Positions 25,557 to 33,653 of a stretch of 64,000 nucleotides of DNA are shown one piece after another. The position numbers were made by a program, and so were the translations under genes. The first letter of the stretch is position 1. The number at the start of each line of letters is the position of its first letter. This DNA comes from Polynucleobacter sp. AM-7D1 (GTDB taxonomy: Bacteria > Pseudomonadota > Gammaproteobacteria > Burkholderiales > Burkholderiaceae): assembly GCF_018688455.1 (NCBI RefSeq), contig NZ_CP061319.1:1798001-1862000 (forward strand), in the 5' to 3' direction. The notes under the pieces are model-generated. The model worked only from the letters and a program-made list of their open reading frames with translations. It did no database searches and had not been told where the DNA came from.

Positions 25557-25667
25557 GTGTTGCTCCTTGCTGTGTGTAATGAAAAGGGATAAATGCTTTA
25601 TTGCATGGTGTGATCATGAATCTCGCGCCCTCTTTCAAATTGGCGCAATTCCCCTAAATAAGGCTTA

Positions 25668-25684
25668 TGCACCCCATTAGTGCT
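25668..25684. promoter_or_regulatory. NtrC-like binding site, proximal
   Basis: TGCACC-CCATT-AGTGCT matches the NtrC dyad TGCACC-N5-GGTGCA in the whole left half and in four of six bases on the right. It lies 112 bases upstream of the porin start. Confidence 0.6.
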
Positions 25685-25689
25685 TATAT

Positions 25690-25718
25690 TTGCACCAATT
25701 TGAATCATTTTGGTGCAA
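25690..25718. promoter_or_regulatory. NtrC-like compound site: 9-bp perfect inverted repeat
   Basis: TTGCACCAA, eleven bases, TTGGTGCAA is a perfect inverted repeat. The spacing between TGCACC and GGTGCA is 15 bases, exactly ten more than in a single NtrC site, so it can be read as two overlapping sites one helical turn apart (TGCACC-AATTT-GAATCA and TGAATC-ATTTT-GGTGCA). It lies 134 to 162 bases upstream of the porin-glnK-amtB operon. I found no convincing sigma-54 -24/-12 box between it and the porin. The rest of the 25557-25803 gap holds nothing else I recognise. Confidence 0.65.
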
Positions 25719-25803
25719 CTGCAGCATTTTTGACTTGTTTTGCCTGTTTTTGATGTCACAACTTAAAATAGGGGCCTGTATCTTTTAAGCAACTATCAAC
25801 AGA

Positions 25804-26073
25804 ATGGCGGGCAGCATTATGCAAAAACCAGGCGAGATCCTAGAACAAATCCAGCGCATTGCTAGCGATATGCAAAACAAGGTTGGGGATGCTATTCGTA
25901 ACTCACCTGCACAAGAGATTGAAAAGAATGTGCGCGCCATGATGAATCAAGGTTTCCAAAAAATGGATCTAGTGACTCGTGAAGAGTTTGATTTGCAATC
26001 GAAGGTATTAGCAAAGACCAGAGAAAAGCTAGAAGCACTAGAAGCTAAAGTGGCTGCCCTAGAAAAGCCTTAA
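25804..26073 (+). CDS. ubiK: Ubiquinone biosynthesis accessory factor UbiK (BMFP family)
   Basis: 89-residue amphipathic coiled-coil protein of the YqiC/BMFP family, which helps assemble the soluble ubiquinone-synthesis complex with UbiJ. NSPAQEIEKNVRAMMNQGFQKM and VTREEFDLQSKVLAKTREKL (spread over residues 34-75) are characteristic, followed by a C-terminal coiled coil LEALEAKVAALEK. The start could be ATG 25804 or ATG 25819, which would give the more usual MQKPGEILEQ. No ribosome site is clear for either. The NtrC-like sites upstream face the other gene. Confidence 0.88.
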   Translation: MAGSIMQKPGEILEQIQRIASDMQNKVGDAIRNSPAQEIEKNVRAMMNQGFQKMDLVTREEFDLQSKVLAKTREKLEALEAKVAALEKP

Positions 26074-26098
26074 CCAGAATTACAGTTTCGTCTGGAAA

Positions 26099-26674
26099 CT
26101 ACTCTGGACGGAACTCATCAAAGAAGTTGGCGTATGCCTCTTCAGAGAAAAACTGTTTTGCATCTACCCTTGCTGGTGCTTTATGCAAAACGGAGATTTG
26201 ATAAATCCATACACCGTTATCTGGCGCAATTCTGGTAATCCAACGAACGCGCATTGACTGCTCTACTGCACCAGTAGATTTAAATTCTAAGAAGTAATCC
26301 TTAGTCGCAATACGCTGTTTATTGGCGGTCTGATATAGAGCATCAACACTAAGTGCACTCTCTAAACTGACATTCGCACGATTCAATAAGTTACCCTGTA
26401 ATTGTTCTAATAATTTAGGTGCTAGGGTTGCTTGAATCTTACTCAAATGAATCGTACTCACTGAATAAATATCATCCTCAATTTTTACCGCTTCTAGAGT
26501 TTGTGGAATTTCTTGATTTTGATATGGGAGTTTTCGTTGAATCTTTTCAGGCTTACCTGGAAATAAAGCGCTATATCGATCTTGCGGAGACTGCACTGTC
26601 CGCCAATCTAACTTGGGACTACAAGCAGAAAGTAGCAATGCAAGCGTTAGAACTACACCAAACTTACGGAGCAT
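26099..26674 (-). CDS. Conserved hypothetical lipoprotein downstream of lipA
   Basis: 191 residues starting with a lipoprotein signal (FGVVLTLALLLSACS, lipobox LSAC). The mature domain starts LDWRTVQSPQDRYSALFPGKP and contains alternating strands and one amphipathic helix (QATLAPKLLEQLQGNLLNR). I do not recognise a named domain. ATG 26674 lies four bases after the lipA stop, so it probably shares the lip transcript. The frame remains open upstream inside lipA but without signal-like sequence. Confidence 0.7.
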   Translation of the reverse strand: MLRKFGVVLTLALLLSACSPKLDWRTVQSPQDRYSALFPGKPEKIQRKLPYQNQEIPQTLEAVKIEDDIYSVSTIHLSKIQATLAPKLLEQLQGNLLNRANVSLESALSVDALYQTANKQRIATKDYFLEFKSTGAVEQSMRVRWITRIAPDNGVWIYQISVLHKAPARVDAKQFFSEEAYANFFDEFRPE

Positions 26675-26678
26675 ATGT

Positions 26679-27695
26679 TTAGACAACACCTGCACTATGT
26701 GCTTGTTGATCAGCATGGTAGCTAGAGCGCACCATCGCACCCACAGCAGCATGAGAGAAGCCCATGGTATGTGCCTCTTCCTCAAAATGCTTAAACACAT
26801 CTGGATGAACATATCGCTGCACTGGTAGATGGTGACCTGAAGGCGCCAGATACTGGCCAATAGTCAACATGTCGATATTGTGCTCACGCATATCACGCAT
26901 GACTTCTAAAATCTCTTCATCAGTCTCACCCAATCCAACCATCAATCCACTCTTGGTTGGAATGTGGGGGAAGCGCTCCTTAAAGTCTTTCAACAGTTTC
27001 AGTGAGTGTGCATAGTCAGCACCAGGACGTGCCTGCTTATACAAACGCGGTACGGTCTCTAAATTGTGATTCATGACATCGGGCAAACCTTGCGGCGCAT
27101 GCTCAGAAAAAATATCTAAAGCCTTGTCTAGGCGACCACGGAAGTCTGGAACCAATACCTCAATACGCGTATCTGGAGATAGATCGCGTGATTGAGAAAT
27201 GCAGTCCACATAATGCATGGCGCCACCATCGCGCAAATCATCACGATCGACACTCGTAATCACCACATAATTGAGTTTTAAAGCAGCAATGGTGCGCGCT
27301 AAGTTGCCGGGCTCTTTGGTATCCAGCGGATCCGGTCTGCCGTGACCAACGTCACAAAATGGACAACGACGAGTACATTTGTCACCCATGATCATGAAGG
27401 TAGCGGTGCCTTTACCAAAGCACTCACCAATATTGGGGCAGCTTGCTTCTTCGCAAACAGTTACTAACTCGTTCTCACGAAGAATTTTTTTGATCTCAGA
27501 AAAACGTGAATTATTAGAGGCAGCCTTTACACGAATCCAATCAGGCTTTTTAAGCACCTGCTCTAGGGGCACGATCTTGATCGGAATACGCGCAGTTTTC
27601 TCGCTCGACTTTTGCTTTCGGGAAGCATCGTAATTCAGGTCTTGGCGACTATTGCTAGTGGCGGCAGTGTCGAGATCCGGCTTATTGGTGGTCAT
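26679..27695 (-). CDS. lipA: Lipoyl synthase
   Basis: Radical-SAM enzyme that inserts two sulfurs into octanoyl-protein. Both iron-sulfur motifs are present: the auxiliary cluster [12 protein letters not shown] and the radical-[11 protein letters not shown]. Other signatures are [10 protein letters not shown] and [14 protein letters not shown]. The 338-residue protein has an N-terminal basic extension of about 40 residues. Four-base overlap with lipB upstream, as expected for consecutive steps of lipoylation. Confidence 0.97.
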   Translation of the reverse strand: MTTNKPDLDTAATSNSRQDLNYDASRKQKSSEKTARIPIKIVPLEQVLKKPDWIRVKAASNNSRFSEIKKILRENELVTVCEEASCPNIGECFGKGTATFMIMGDKCTRRCPFCDVGHGRPDPLDTKEPGNLARTIAALKLNYVVITSVDRDDLRDGGAMHYVDCISQSRDLSPDTRIEVLVPDFRGRLDKALDIFSEHAPQGLPDVMNHNLETVPRLYKQARPGADYAHSLKLLKDFKERFPHIPTKSGLMVGLGETDEEILEVMRDMREHNIDMLTIGQYLAPSGHHLPVQRYVHPDVFKHFEEEAHTMGFSHAAVGAMVRSSYHADQQAHSAGVV

Positions 27696-28336
27696 GATGA
27701 AGTTAGTTGCTTTTGCAAATGCCCTAAAAGGGTTTGGCTAATAATGTCTATATTGTCCTTGATCCCAAGGGTTTGCATATCAACCGTCCTTAAGCCCTCA
27801 TACCCACATGGGTGAATACGGGAAAAAGCCTCTAAATCAGTAGATACATTCAGAGCAAGCCCATGATAGGAGCATCCTTTTGAGACTTTCAGGCCCAAAG
27901 CAGCAATCTTTGCACCCCGATACTCGGATGAAACTGGACTCTCCTGGGCAATATAAATACCAGGCGCACCAGCATGTCTTTCTGCCTGAATACCAAAATC
28001 AGCCAGAGTGTCAATTAAAGACTGCTCAATTCTGGAGACAAGCTCTTTTACAAAAACTCCCAAACGCCTAAGATCGAGTAGAAGATACACCACGATTTGG
28101 CCGGGGCCATGATAAGTAATCTCGCCACCGCGATCCACCTGGACTAAGGGAATTTGATTGCTAGGGGAATGTAAATTACCCGCATCGCCCGCCAAACCCA
28201 AAGTGAATACTGGAGGATGCTCCAAAATCCAAATTTCGTCTGGAGTTTCAGCATCTCGCTGCTGCGTAAAATCGCGCATCGCTTGATAGGTAGACTCGTA
28301 ATCAGCTACCCCTAAATTTTTTACTAAAAAACTCAT
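27692..28336 (-). CDS. lipB: Octanoyl-ACP:protein octanoyltransferase
   Basis: Transfers octanoate from ACP to lipoyl domains. [20 protein letters not shown] is the family signature. The catalytic Lys lies in [17 protein letters not shown] and the catalytic Cys in [12 protein letters not shown]. 214 residues. Its stop overlaps the lipA start; DUF493 lies nine bases upstream. Confidence 0.96.
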   Translation of the reverse strand: MSFLVKNLGVADYESTYQAMRDFTQQRDAETPDEIWILEHPPVFTLGLAGDAGNLHSPSNQIPLVQVDRGGEITYHGPGQIVVYLLLDLRRLGVFVKELVSRIEQSLIDTLADFGIQAERHAGAPGIYIAQESPVSSEYRGAKIAALGLKVSKGCSYHGLALNVSTDLEAFSRIHPCGYEGLRTVDMQTLGIKDNIDIISQTLLGHLQKQLTSS

Positions 28337-28345
28337 GCAAATAAT

Positions 28346-28615
28346 TTAGAGGACAACACTAACCAAAGGATGCGTGGATAAAGTGCGATACAGCTCATCT
28401 AATTGCTCGCGGCTGGTTGCAGTAATCGGCAAAGTAATACCTAGATAATTTCCATCTTTAGAAGGTCGTTGCTCAACCTTGCTCTCATCAAGGGTGGGGT
28501 CAAATTGACGGGCAATGTGCAAAATTGCTGGCAAGTATTCTGGATTGGTTTTACCCATCACCTTAATCGGAAACTCAGATGGATATTCGATAAGAGATTT
28601 TCTATCTTCAGTCAT
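28346..28615 (-). CDS. DUF493/YbeD family protein
   Basis: 89-residue ferredoxin-like-fold protein with LIEYPSEFPIKVMGK at the N-terminus and YLGITLPITATSREQLDELYR later, as in YbeD. YbeD sits next to lipB in E. coli as well and has been proposed to influence lipoate metabolism; the mechanism is not known. Nine bases before lipB. Confidence 0.9.
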   Translation of the reverse strand: MTEDRKSLIEYPSEFPIKVMGKTNPEYLPAILHIARQFDPTLDESKVEQRPSKDGNYLGITLPITATSREQLDELYRTLSTHPLVSVVL

Positions 28616-28645
28616 GTATTTGATCCTTCTAATTTGCTTGGTAGT

Positions 28646-29362
28646 TTATTGATTGCGATGATCAGGCATACCTAACCAAGCACCGGTGATGATATTGCGT
28701 ATGCAATGTAGACGTCGGTGGAAAAAATGATCTGCGCCTGGCACTACCTGAACAGTTAATTCTTGAGGACGCGCCCAATCTAAGACATCGATCAAGGGAA
28801 TAGTTTCATCCACCTCGCCATGAATCAAAATCGTGTCGGCAGGCACCGGCGCCAAGACCCACTTACCTGCAGCACTTCCCACCATGACGAGTCGTTCAGC
28901 TGGGCGCCCAAGCTCTGACAAGCGTTGCACCAAATGCGTCCCGACAAAACTTCCAAATGAAAAACCAGAAACGACTAAAGGCAAAGTATTTGCAGTCTGG
29001 GTCCACGCTTGTTGTGAGCTAGCTTCAAATTGATTCCAGCCTGAGGGGGTTCGCATCCAATCAGTGACATGCAGTAGATCTTCCATCTCGCCAATACCGT
29101 CATCATGCACACCAGCAGTAGCCCCTACGCCTCGAAAATTCGGACGAACACTGACGTAACCCAACTGATTAAAAGCACGCGCCATAGTTTGTGCGACTTT
29201 GTTATCCATGGTTCCACCCATTAACGGATGAGGATGGGCAACTAGGGCTAAACCCCTCACTAAAAAATCAGCATTGGTTTTTAACTCATCCGGTAGGTCA
29301 ATCGACATTTCGATTTGACCCACAACACCATCAATATGAATGATTTTTGTACGGCTATTCAT
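28646..29362 (-). CDS. Alpha/beta hydrolase
   Basis: 238-residue hydrolase of the small dienelactone-hydrolase-like group. HPHPLMGGTMDNKVAQT gives the oxyanion-side strand; the nucleophile Ser lies in VVSGFSFGSFVG; acid and His are in ILIHGEVDETIPL and GADHFFHRRL. Substrate unknown. Lies in the minus-strand string between the ferredoxin-like gene and DUF493. Confidence 0.85.
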   Translation of the reverse strand: MNSRTKIIHIDGVVGQIEMSIDLPDELKTNADFLVRGLALVAHPHPLMGGTMDNKVAQTMARAFNQLGYVSVRPNFRGVGATAGVHDDGIGEMEDLLHVTDWMRTPSGWNQFEASSQQAWTQTANTLPLVVSGFSFGSFVGTHLVQRLSELGRPAERLVMVGSAAGKWVLAPVPADTILIHGEVDETIPLIDVLDWARPQELTVQVVPGADHFFHRRLHCIRNIITGAWLGMPDHRNQ

Positions 29363-29384
29363 GGAAACGCTTTCTGAAATCTTT

Positions 29385-29693
29385 TTACGCTAACCGCAGA
29401 CGCTCTACTGGGCGCCCCTGCACTAAGTGAGACTGAATAATTTCTTCAATGTCTTCAGTATCGACAAATGTGTACCAAATACCCTCTGGATAAATTACTG
29501 CTACTGGTCCATCAGCGCAGCGATCTAAACATCCTGCCTTGTTTATGCGAATTTTTTCTGGGCCTGATAAACCCAGCTCTTTCACACGACTTTTTGCATA
29601 CTCAAATAATGCAAATGCATTATGACGATCGCAACAATCTTCGCCATTCTTACGCTGATTTAGGCAGAAAAAAACATGGTGTTTAAAGGTCAT
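29385..29693 (-). CDS. (2Fe-2S) ferredoxin, thioredoxin-like type
   Basis: 102-residue protein of the thioredoxin-like 2Fe-2S family. The N-terminal strand HHVFFCLNQRKNGEDCC provides the first cysteines, and KAGCLDRCADGPVAVIYPEG the second pair. The end (IEEIIQSHLVQGRPVERLRL) matches the family. Redox partner not known. It lies upstream of the lip genes and 3 bases after the VanZ gene; an electron or cluster supply to LipA is possible but only suggested by position. Confidence 0.88.
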   Translation of the reverse strand: MTFKHHVFFCLNQRKNGEDCCDRHNAFALFEYAKSRVKELGLSGPEKIRINKAGCLDRCADGPVAVIYPEGIWYTFVDTEDIEEIIQSHLVQGRPVERLRLA

Positions 29694-29696
29694 ACG

Positions 29697-30800
29697 TTAT
29701 CTCAATTCAGTTTTTGAACTAAAGGCAGTCCGATTTCGGAGTGCCCAAATTAAAGCCAATGGCAACCATACTACTGAAACCCATTGCATTAGTTCATTAA
29801 AGTGTAATAGCCGGCCCTGGTACCACTGCCGTAATGTCAAAATGAAGTAAGGATTGTCTGGTAAGAGATTAATTGCCAGGGTGGCACTCAGCAAGCAAGT
29901 GATCGCAAGCCAAACTTTATTGCTTACAGAAAACCGGAGGGCCCATCTCAGCAACAGACTTCCCAGCAGCATCCCCCAGATAGCGCCAGCCGTGAGCCAC
30001 ACCAAGCTAAATACTGCCCCGAATTGCAATGCCGTAAAGGCAATTTTTACCAGAACGGTGAAGCAAAGTAGGCTGTTCAAGATTTTCCACTGAGGAGCTT
30101 TTGCACGCATCCCTAGAGACAGCAGAAGCCCAGTACCCAGCCAGCAGACCGCTGTAATGATGGATTCCTGTACAACATGGTTTATCACCATGGTTCCCCA
30201 GTCAACTGAGGCAAAAATCGCATGCCCCCACACTCCCGTCCCCAACCAAGAACTCTGGGGATAGATCTGAGTCCATGGAAAAAGTAGAAACAGGGCGCAA
30301 GCGGCCCAGTTCAATCCAAACCACTGGTCAAAACGACGGCGCACCACACTTCCAGAGAGCCACTGGGGGCCTAGGGGAATAGCTAGCAAGCCACCTAACA
30401 AAGCACCCAATACATTGGCCCACCAATCCATTTGACTCGGTATCCGGGTGGGTAGCCAGGTTTGCAAGGACTCCACACTTAATGCTAATGCTGCACTCAA
30501 GCCCAAGGCGATCCCTAAAGCAACAAAATTTTGCCAACGTGGGTAGCAGGCAAAGACCAACAAAAACCCTAGAGGGATATAGGCCAAGATGTTGACCGAG
30601 ACATCAAAGAGCGTAATAAAGCGAGGCAAAGGGGCATCCAACCACGCTAATGTAGCAATACCATTGTCAAAGTGGAAATCAAAGGGATTGAGGCTGACGT
30701 AAAGGATTAAAAGTGCGTAGCTCAAGCTAATGGCCCTAGCTAAGGGCATCGCCTGGAGGGGCCAAACAAACTTGCGAGGACGCTGATCTTCGTGATGCAT
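29697..30800 (-). CDS. VanZ family membrane protein
   Basis: 367 residues with about eight hydrophobic helices. The first third is a VanZ-like domain: SLNPFDFHF, then an ILAYIPLGFLLVF helix and QTWLPTRIPSQMDWWANVLGALLG (positions about 115-140), the hallmark of that domain. The rest is a hydrophobic region of unknown function. First gene of the minus-strand string that runs through the ferredoxin, the hydrolase and the lip genes. Confidence 0.82.
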   Translation of the reverse strand: MHHEDQRPRKFVWPLQAMPLARAISLSYALLILYVSLNPFDFHFDNGIATLAWLDAPLPRFITLFDVSVNILAYIPLGFLLVFACYPRWQNFVALGIALGLSAALALSVESLQTWLPTRIPSQMDWWANVLGALLGGLLAIPLGPQWLSGSVVRRRFDQWFGLNWAACALFLLFPWTQIYPQSSWLGTGVWGHAIFASVDWGTMVINHVVQESIITAVCWLGTGLLLSLGMRAKAPQWKILNSLLCFTVLVKIAFTALQFGAVFSLVWLTAGAIWGMLLGSLLLRWALRFSVSNKVWLAITCLLSATLAINLLPDNPYFILTLRQWYQGRLLHFNELMQWVSVVWLPLALIWALRNRTAFSSKTELR

Positions 30801-30846
30801 TCCCTTATTCTAGGTCAGCTAGGCTAGATCTTTCTACAATAGGAAA

Positions 30847-31647
30847 ATGAGTCCGAATTGCATCCTAGAACGTGTAGCCGCCACCAAATCGACTAATGAT
30901 GATTTATTGGCTCGCTGGCGTGCCGGGGAGCTAATCGATCCCGTTGCCCGCATTGCCCACGAGCAGACTTCTGGCAAAGGCAGAGCTGGAAGAGCTTGGC
31001 TTTCCAACCCAGAAGACACGCTATGCTTTTCCTTGGCCTACCCATTCGATAAACGCCCTAATGAGCTTAGCGGACTCAGTTTAGTAATTGGGCTGGCAGT
31101 CGTCTCCGGCATTGCTGAGGCTCTAGGAGCCAATGAACACGCGCTCTATCAGCAAGGTTTAAGACTAAAGTGGCCGAACGATTTACTGCTAAATCATTCC
31201 AAACTTGGTGGCATTCTGATTGAGGGTGGGCAAAGCAATCCAAACTCACCTACTTGGATGGTGATCGGACTAGGCCTAAATCTACGCAATGCATTACTGA
31301 TTGCAAAGAATCTCGATGTCCAATCCTCACTTGGAGTTGCCGCTTTGGATCAACTCGTTCCCCACCAAAAACCTCTTCCCGATACTGAATTTATTTGGCT
31401 AAAACTCATTGATTCATTTGAAAAGCATTTAGCTCAATTTAAGCAGCATGGATTTGGGTATTTTAAAAATTCCTGGGCACCTTGGGATGCATATAACAAT
31501 CAATCTGTTTGCATATCAGGTGCAGGCAAAGAGCCTATCATCGGAATTTCTGGTGGTGTTGATGATACTGGCGCACTGATCCTAAAGCAGCAGGGCAAAT
31601 CCATTGTTATTCATGCAGGCGATGTTTCTTTGCGAGTTCAATCATGA
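30847..31647 (+). CDS. birA: Biotin-[acetyl-CoA-carboxylase] ligase
   Basis: Attaches biotin to the carrier protein of acetyl-CoA carboxylase. The biotinyl-AMP loop reads SGKGRAGRAWLS and the catalytic Lys region is LKWPNDLLLNHSKLGGILIE. A C-terminal SH3-like domain follows (GISGGVDDTGALIL). There is no N-terminal DNA-binding domain, so it is an enzyme and not a biotin repressor. 266 residues. The stop overlaps the coaX start by four bases. Confidence 0.95.
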   Translation: MSPNCILERVAATKSTNDDLLARWRAGELIDPVARIAHEQTSGKGRAGRAWLSNPEDTLCFSLAYPFDKRPNELSGLSLVIGLAVVSGIAEALGANEHALYQQGLRLKWPNDLLLNHSKLGGILIEGGQSNPNSPTWMVIGLGLNLRNALLIAKNLDVQSSLGVAALDQLVPHQKPLPDTEFIWLKLIDSFEKHLAQFKQHGFGYFKNSWAPWDAYNNQSVCISGAGKEPIIGISGGVDDTGALILKQQGKSIVIHAGDVSLRVQS

Positions 31648-32465
31648 GTCTCTATTTAGTATTTGATCTTGGTAATACTCGGCTGAAGTGGGCCGCTGTC
31701 GAATCTACACAAAACATTTCGGACCGCAACAAAAAACTGTGGGCATATTCTGGATCGATTAGCAATAAATCTTTCCAATCACCCGAGCTACGTGCTGAGC
31801 TATCCGACTATATTTCTAAAACATTACCAAAGCCAGATGCAATTGCATTTTGCTGTGTGGCTGGCAATGCTGCCATTCAAAATCTACGCAGCCTATTTCC
31901 GCAATGGCAAGAGCTTGAGTGGAAGCAGCTTTCAGGTGGCAGTACTTATGAGGGTGTACGTACACTCTATCAAGACCCAAGTAAACTGGGCGCAGACCGA
32001 TGGGCCGCACTGATTGGTGCAAGAGCACTCTCCAATACCAATACGCTGGTGATTAACGCTGGGACGGCTACGACCATTGACTTACTAGGTGGCAATGGCG
32101 TTCATTACGGCGGCTGGATCTTGCCGGGTCTTAGCTTGATGCACGAGAGCCTTCAACAAAATACAGCCCAACTTCCATTAGCGGTTCGCCCTAGTAAGCC
32201 TGAAATACAAGCAGGCTTTGGTATTACAACGGATGAAGCTATTACCGGAGGGTGTGATGCGGCACAAATTGGAGCAATACTGCGTGCAGTCTATTTAGCT
32301 AAATCAATGAATCACCCAGTCGAACGAATTTGGCTTGACGGTGGTAATGCCAAAATTTTGGCAAATGCAATTAAACAATTTCCTGAGCTAGCGTCCCTAC
32401 CTATTGAGCCTATCGAAGGCTTGGTACTGCGTGGTCTTTGGGCATGGCTCTTGCAAAATCTTTGA
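31644..32465 (+). CDS. coaX: Type III pantothenate kinase
   Basis: First step of coenzyme A synthesis, in the ASKHA kinase fold. N-terminal phosphate loop DLGNTRLKWA, then GADRWAALIGARAL and VINAGTATTIDLLGG, and a C-terminal WLDGGNAKIL. 273 residues. Coupled to birA by an ATGA overlap; the birA-coaX pair is common in betaproteobacteria. Confidence 0.96.
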   Translation: MSLYLVFDLGNTRLKWAAVESTQNISDRNKKLWAYSGSISNKSFQSPELRAELSDYISKTLPKPDAIAFCCVAGNAAIQNLRSLFPQWQELEWKQLSGGSTYEGVRTLYQDPSKLGADRWAALIGARALSNTNTLVINAGTATTIDLLGGNGVHYGGWILPGLSLMHESLQQNTAQLPLAVRPSKPEIQAGFGITTDEAITGGCDAAQIGAILRAVYLAKSMNHPVERIWLDGGNAKILANAIKQFPELASLPIEPIEGLVLRGLWAWLLQNL

Positions 32466-32492
32466 GTGCTAGATCTTTTTAATTTGCTATGC

Positions 32493-32984
32493 TTAGCTAG
32501 TGCGAATCTTACCCAGTAGTGTTGTAGTAGATCGCTCATATAAAAATGGAATAGCGACTGCTTTGCCGCCCCAGGTTTTTACCAAACGCGTTTCTTCAAG
32601 GGTATCGATCTCATAATCTCCACCCTTGACATAGATATCCGGATGAATTTTTGCAATCAGATTCACTGGCGTCTGCTCCGTAAATAACACGACTAAATCC
32701 ACACTCTCCAGCGCCGCCAACAAAGCTTGGCGGTCAGCCTCGGTATTGATAGGCCTATCATCACCCTTACCCAACATCTTGACTGAGGCATCTGAGTTCA
32801 CGCCCACGACTAGACTCGCTCCTAATGCTCGGGCTTGGGCCAAGTAACTAGCATGTCCGCGGTGCAAAATATCAAAGACGCCGTTCGTAAACACCAGAGG
32901 TCTTGGAAGTTCAGCAATACGAGCCTCGAGCTCTGCAGACGCACAGACTTTGGACTCAAAAGAAGGTAAAGGTAGGGAGCTCAT
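32493..32984 (-). CDS. rfaE2: D-glycero-beta-D-manno-heptose 1-phosphate adenylyltransferase
   Basis: Makes ADP-heptose precursor for the lipopolysaccharide core. Nucleotidyltransferase motif NGVFDILHRGHASYL has the HxGH site; VVGVNSDASVKMLGKGDDRP and ERSTTTLLGKI complete the fold. It is the stand-alone second domain of HldE; the kinase domain is not encoded here. 163 residues. Divergent from the peroxidase gene, with two palindromes between them. Convergent with coaX. Confidence 0.94.
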   Translation of the reverse strand: MSSLPLPSFESKVCASAELEARIAELPRPLVFTNGVFDILHRGHASYLAQARALGASLVVGVNSDASVKMLGKGDDRPINTEADRQALLAALESVDLVVLFTEQTPVNLIAKIHPDIYVKGGDYEIDTLEETRLVKTWGGKAVAIPFLYERSTTTLLGKIRTS

Positions 32985-33002
32985 AGCGTCATATTAATGG
33001 CA

Positions 33003-33017
33003 TTGAGCCAGGCTCAA
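33003..33017. promoter_or_regulatory. 15-base perfect palindrome between rfaE2 and gpx
   Basis: TTGAGCC-A-GGCTCAA, seven-base arms around one base, 19 bases upstream of rfaE2 and 58 upstream of the peroxidase start. The half GGCTCAA occurs again next to the peroxidase ribosome site (33068-33074). It looks like a dimeric repressor or activator site; the regulator is unknown. Confidence 0.5.
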
Positions 33018-33043
33018 CGATATTTGCCAGAATGTCTTAGACT

Positions 33044-33055
33044 TGGGCATGCCCA
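33044..33055. promoter_or_regulatory. 12-base palindrome upstream of gpx
   Basis: TGGGCATGCCCA is a perfect palindrome 20 bases before the peroxidase start, in the same 90-base divergent gap as the 15-base palindrome. It could be an operator or a stem in the 5' leader. Confidence 0.35.
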
Positions 33056-33074
33056 CCCCTTTAATAGGCTCAAA

Positions 33075-33653
33075 ATGATTCGCAACTTGCCAAGACATTT
33101 ATTGGCACTTCTCTTTCTGGTGTCTGCAACGCAATTGGTTCAGGCTGCGCCCCCCACATCACCCAGCTGCAGCCCTCTTTTGTCCCATACTTTTTTGAGA
33201 TTGCAGGATGAGGCAGCTCAAAGCCTATGCCAATACCAGGGAAAGGTCATTTTGGTCGTTAATACAGCCAGCTTTTGTGGCTTTACAAGTCAATATGAGG
33301 GTCTAGAGAAGCTATATGCCAAATATAAAGATCGTGGCTTAGTTGTATTAGGGTTTCCATCAAACGATTTTGGGCAACAAGAGCCAGGTAGCAATAAAGA
33401 CATTGCTGAATTCTGCAAAAATACCTATGACGTGAAGTTCCCCATGTTTGCTAAGAGTTCGGTCAGCGGCAGCAATCCCAATCCTCTATTTAAGATGCTG
33501 ATTGCTAAAACTGGTACAACTCCCAAATGGAATTTTTATAAATACCTCATTGATCGCAACGGTAATGTAGTGGACTCATATGGCAGCTTGACTAAACCAA
33601 CGAGCAGCAGCATTACTAGTGAGATAGAGAAACTTCTTGGAGAGAAAATTTAG
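33075..33653 (+). CDS. Glutathione peroxidase, exported
   Basis: 192-residue peroxidase with an N-terminal signal peptide (HLLALLFLVSATQLVQAAP). The peroxidatic residue is Cys (NTASFCGFTSQYEGL), not selenocysteine; the Gln in GFPSNDFGQQEPGS and Trp in KWNFYKYLIDRNG complete the catalytic set. Start is ATG 33075 with an AGG site; an earlier ATG at 32997 gives a poor leader. Its TAG stop overlaps the GTG start of the next gene, so a single transcript with the lipid-modification genes is likely. Acts in the periplasm if the signal is used. Confidence 0.92.
   Translation: MIRNLPRHLLALLFLVSATQLVQAAPPTSPSCSPLLSHTFLRLQDEAAQSLCQYQGKVILVVNTASFCGFTSQYEGLEKLYAKYKDRGLVVLGFPSNDFGQQEPGSNKDIAEFCKNTYDVKFPMFAKSSVSGSNPNPLFKMLIAKTGTTPKWNFYKYLIDRNGNVVDSYGSLTKPTSSSITSEIEKLLGEKI

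Noticed and set aside
25600..25635. Candidate sigma-54 promoters (GGGCGCGAGATTCATG and TGATCACACCATGCAA on the minus strand)
   Set aside because: The first has a fair -24 half but no GC at -12; the second has TGC at -12 but lacks the GG at -24. Neither meets the near-invariant GG-N10-GC spacing.
26675..26860. N-terminal extension of the hypothetical lipoprotein into lipA
   Set aside because: Overlaps lipA coding sequence; a lipoprotein signal begins at ATG 26674.
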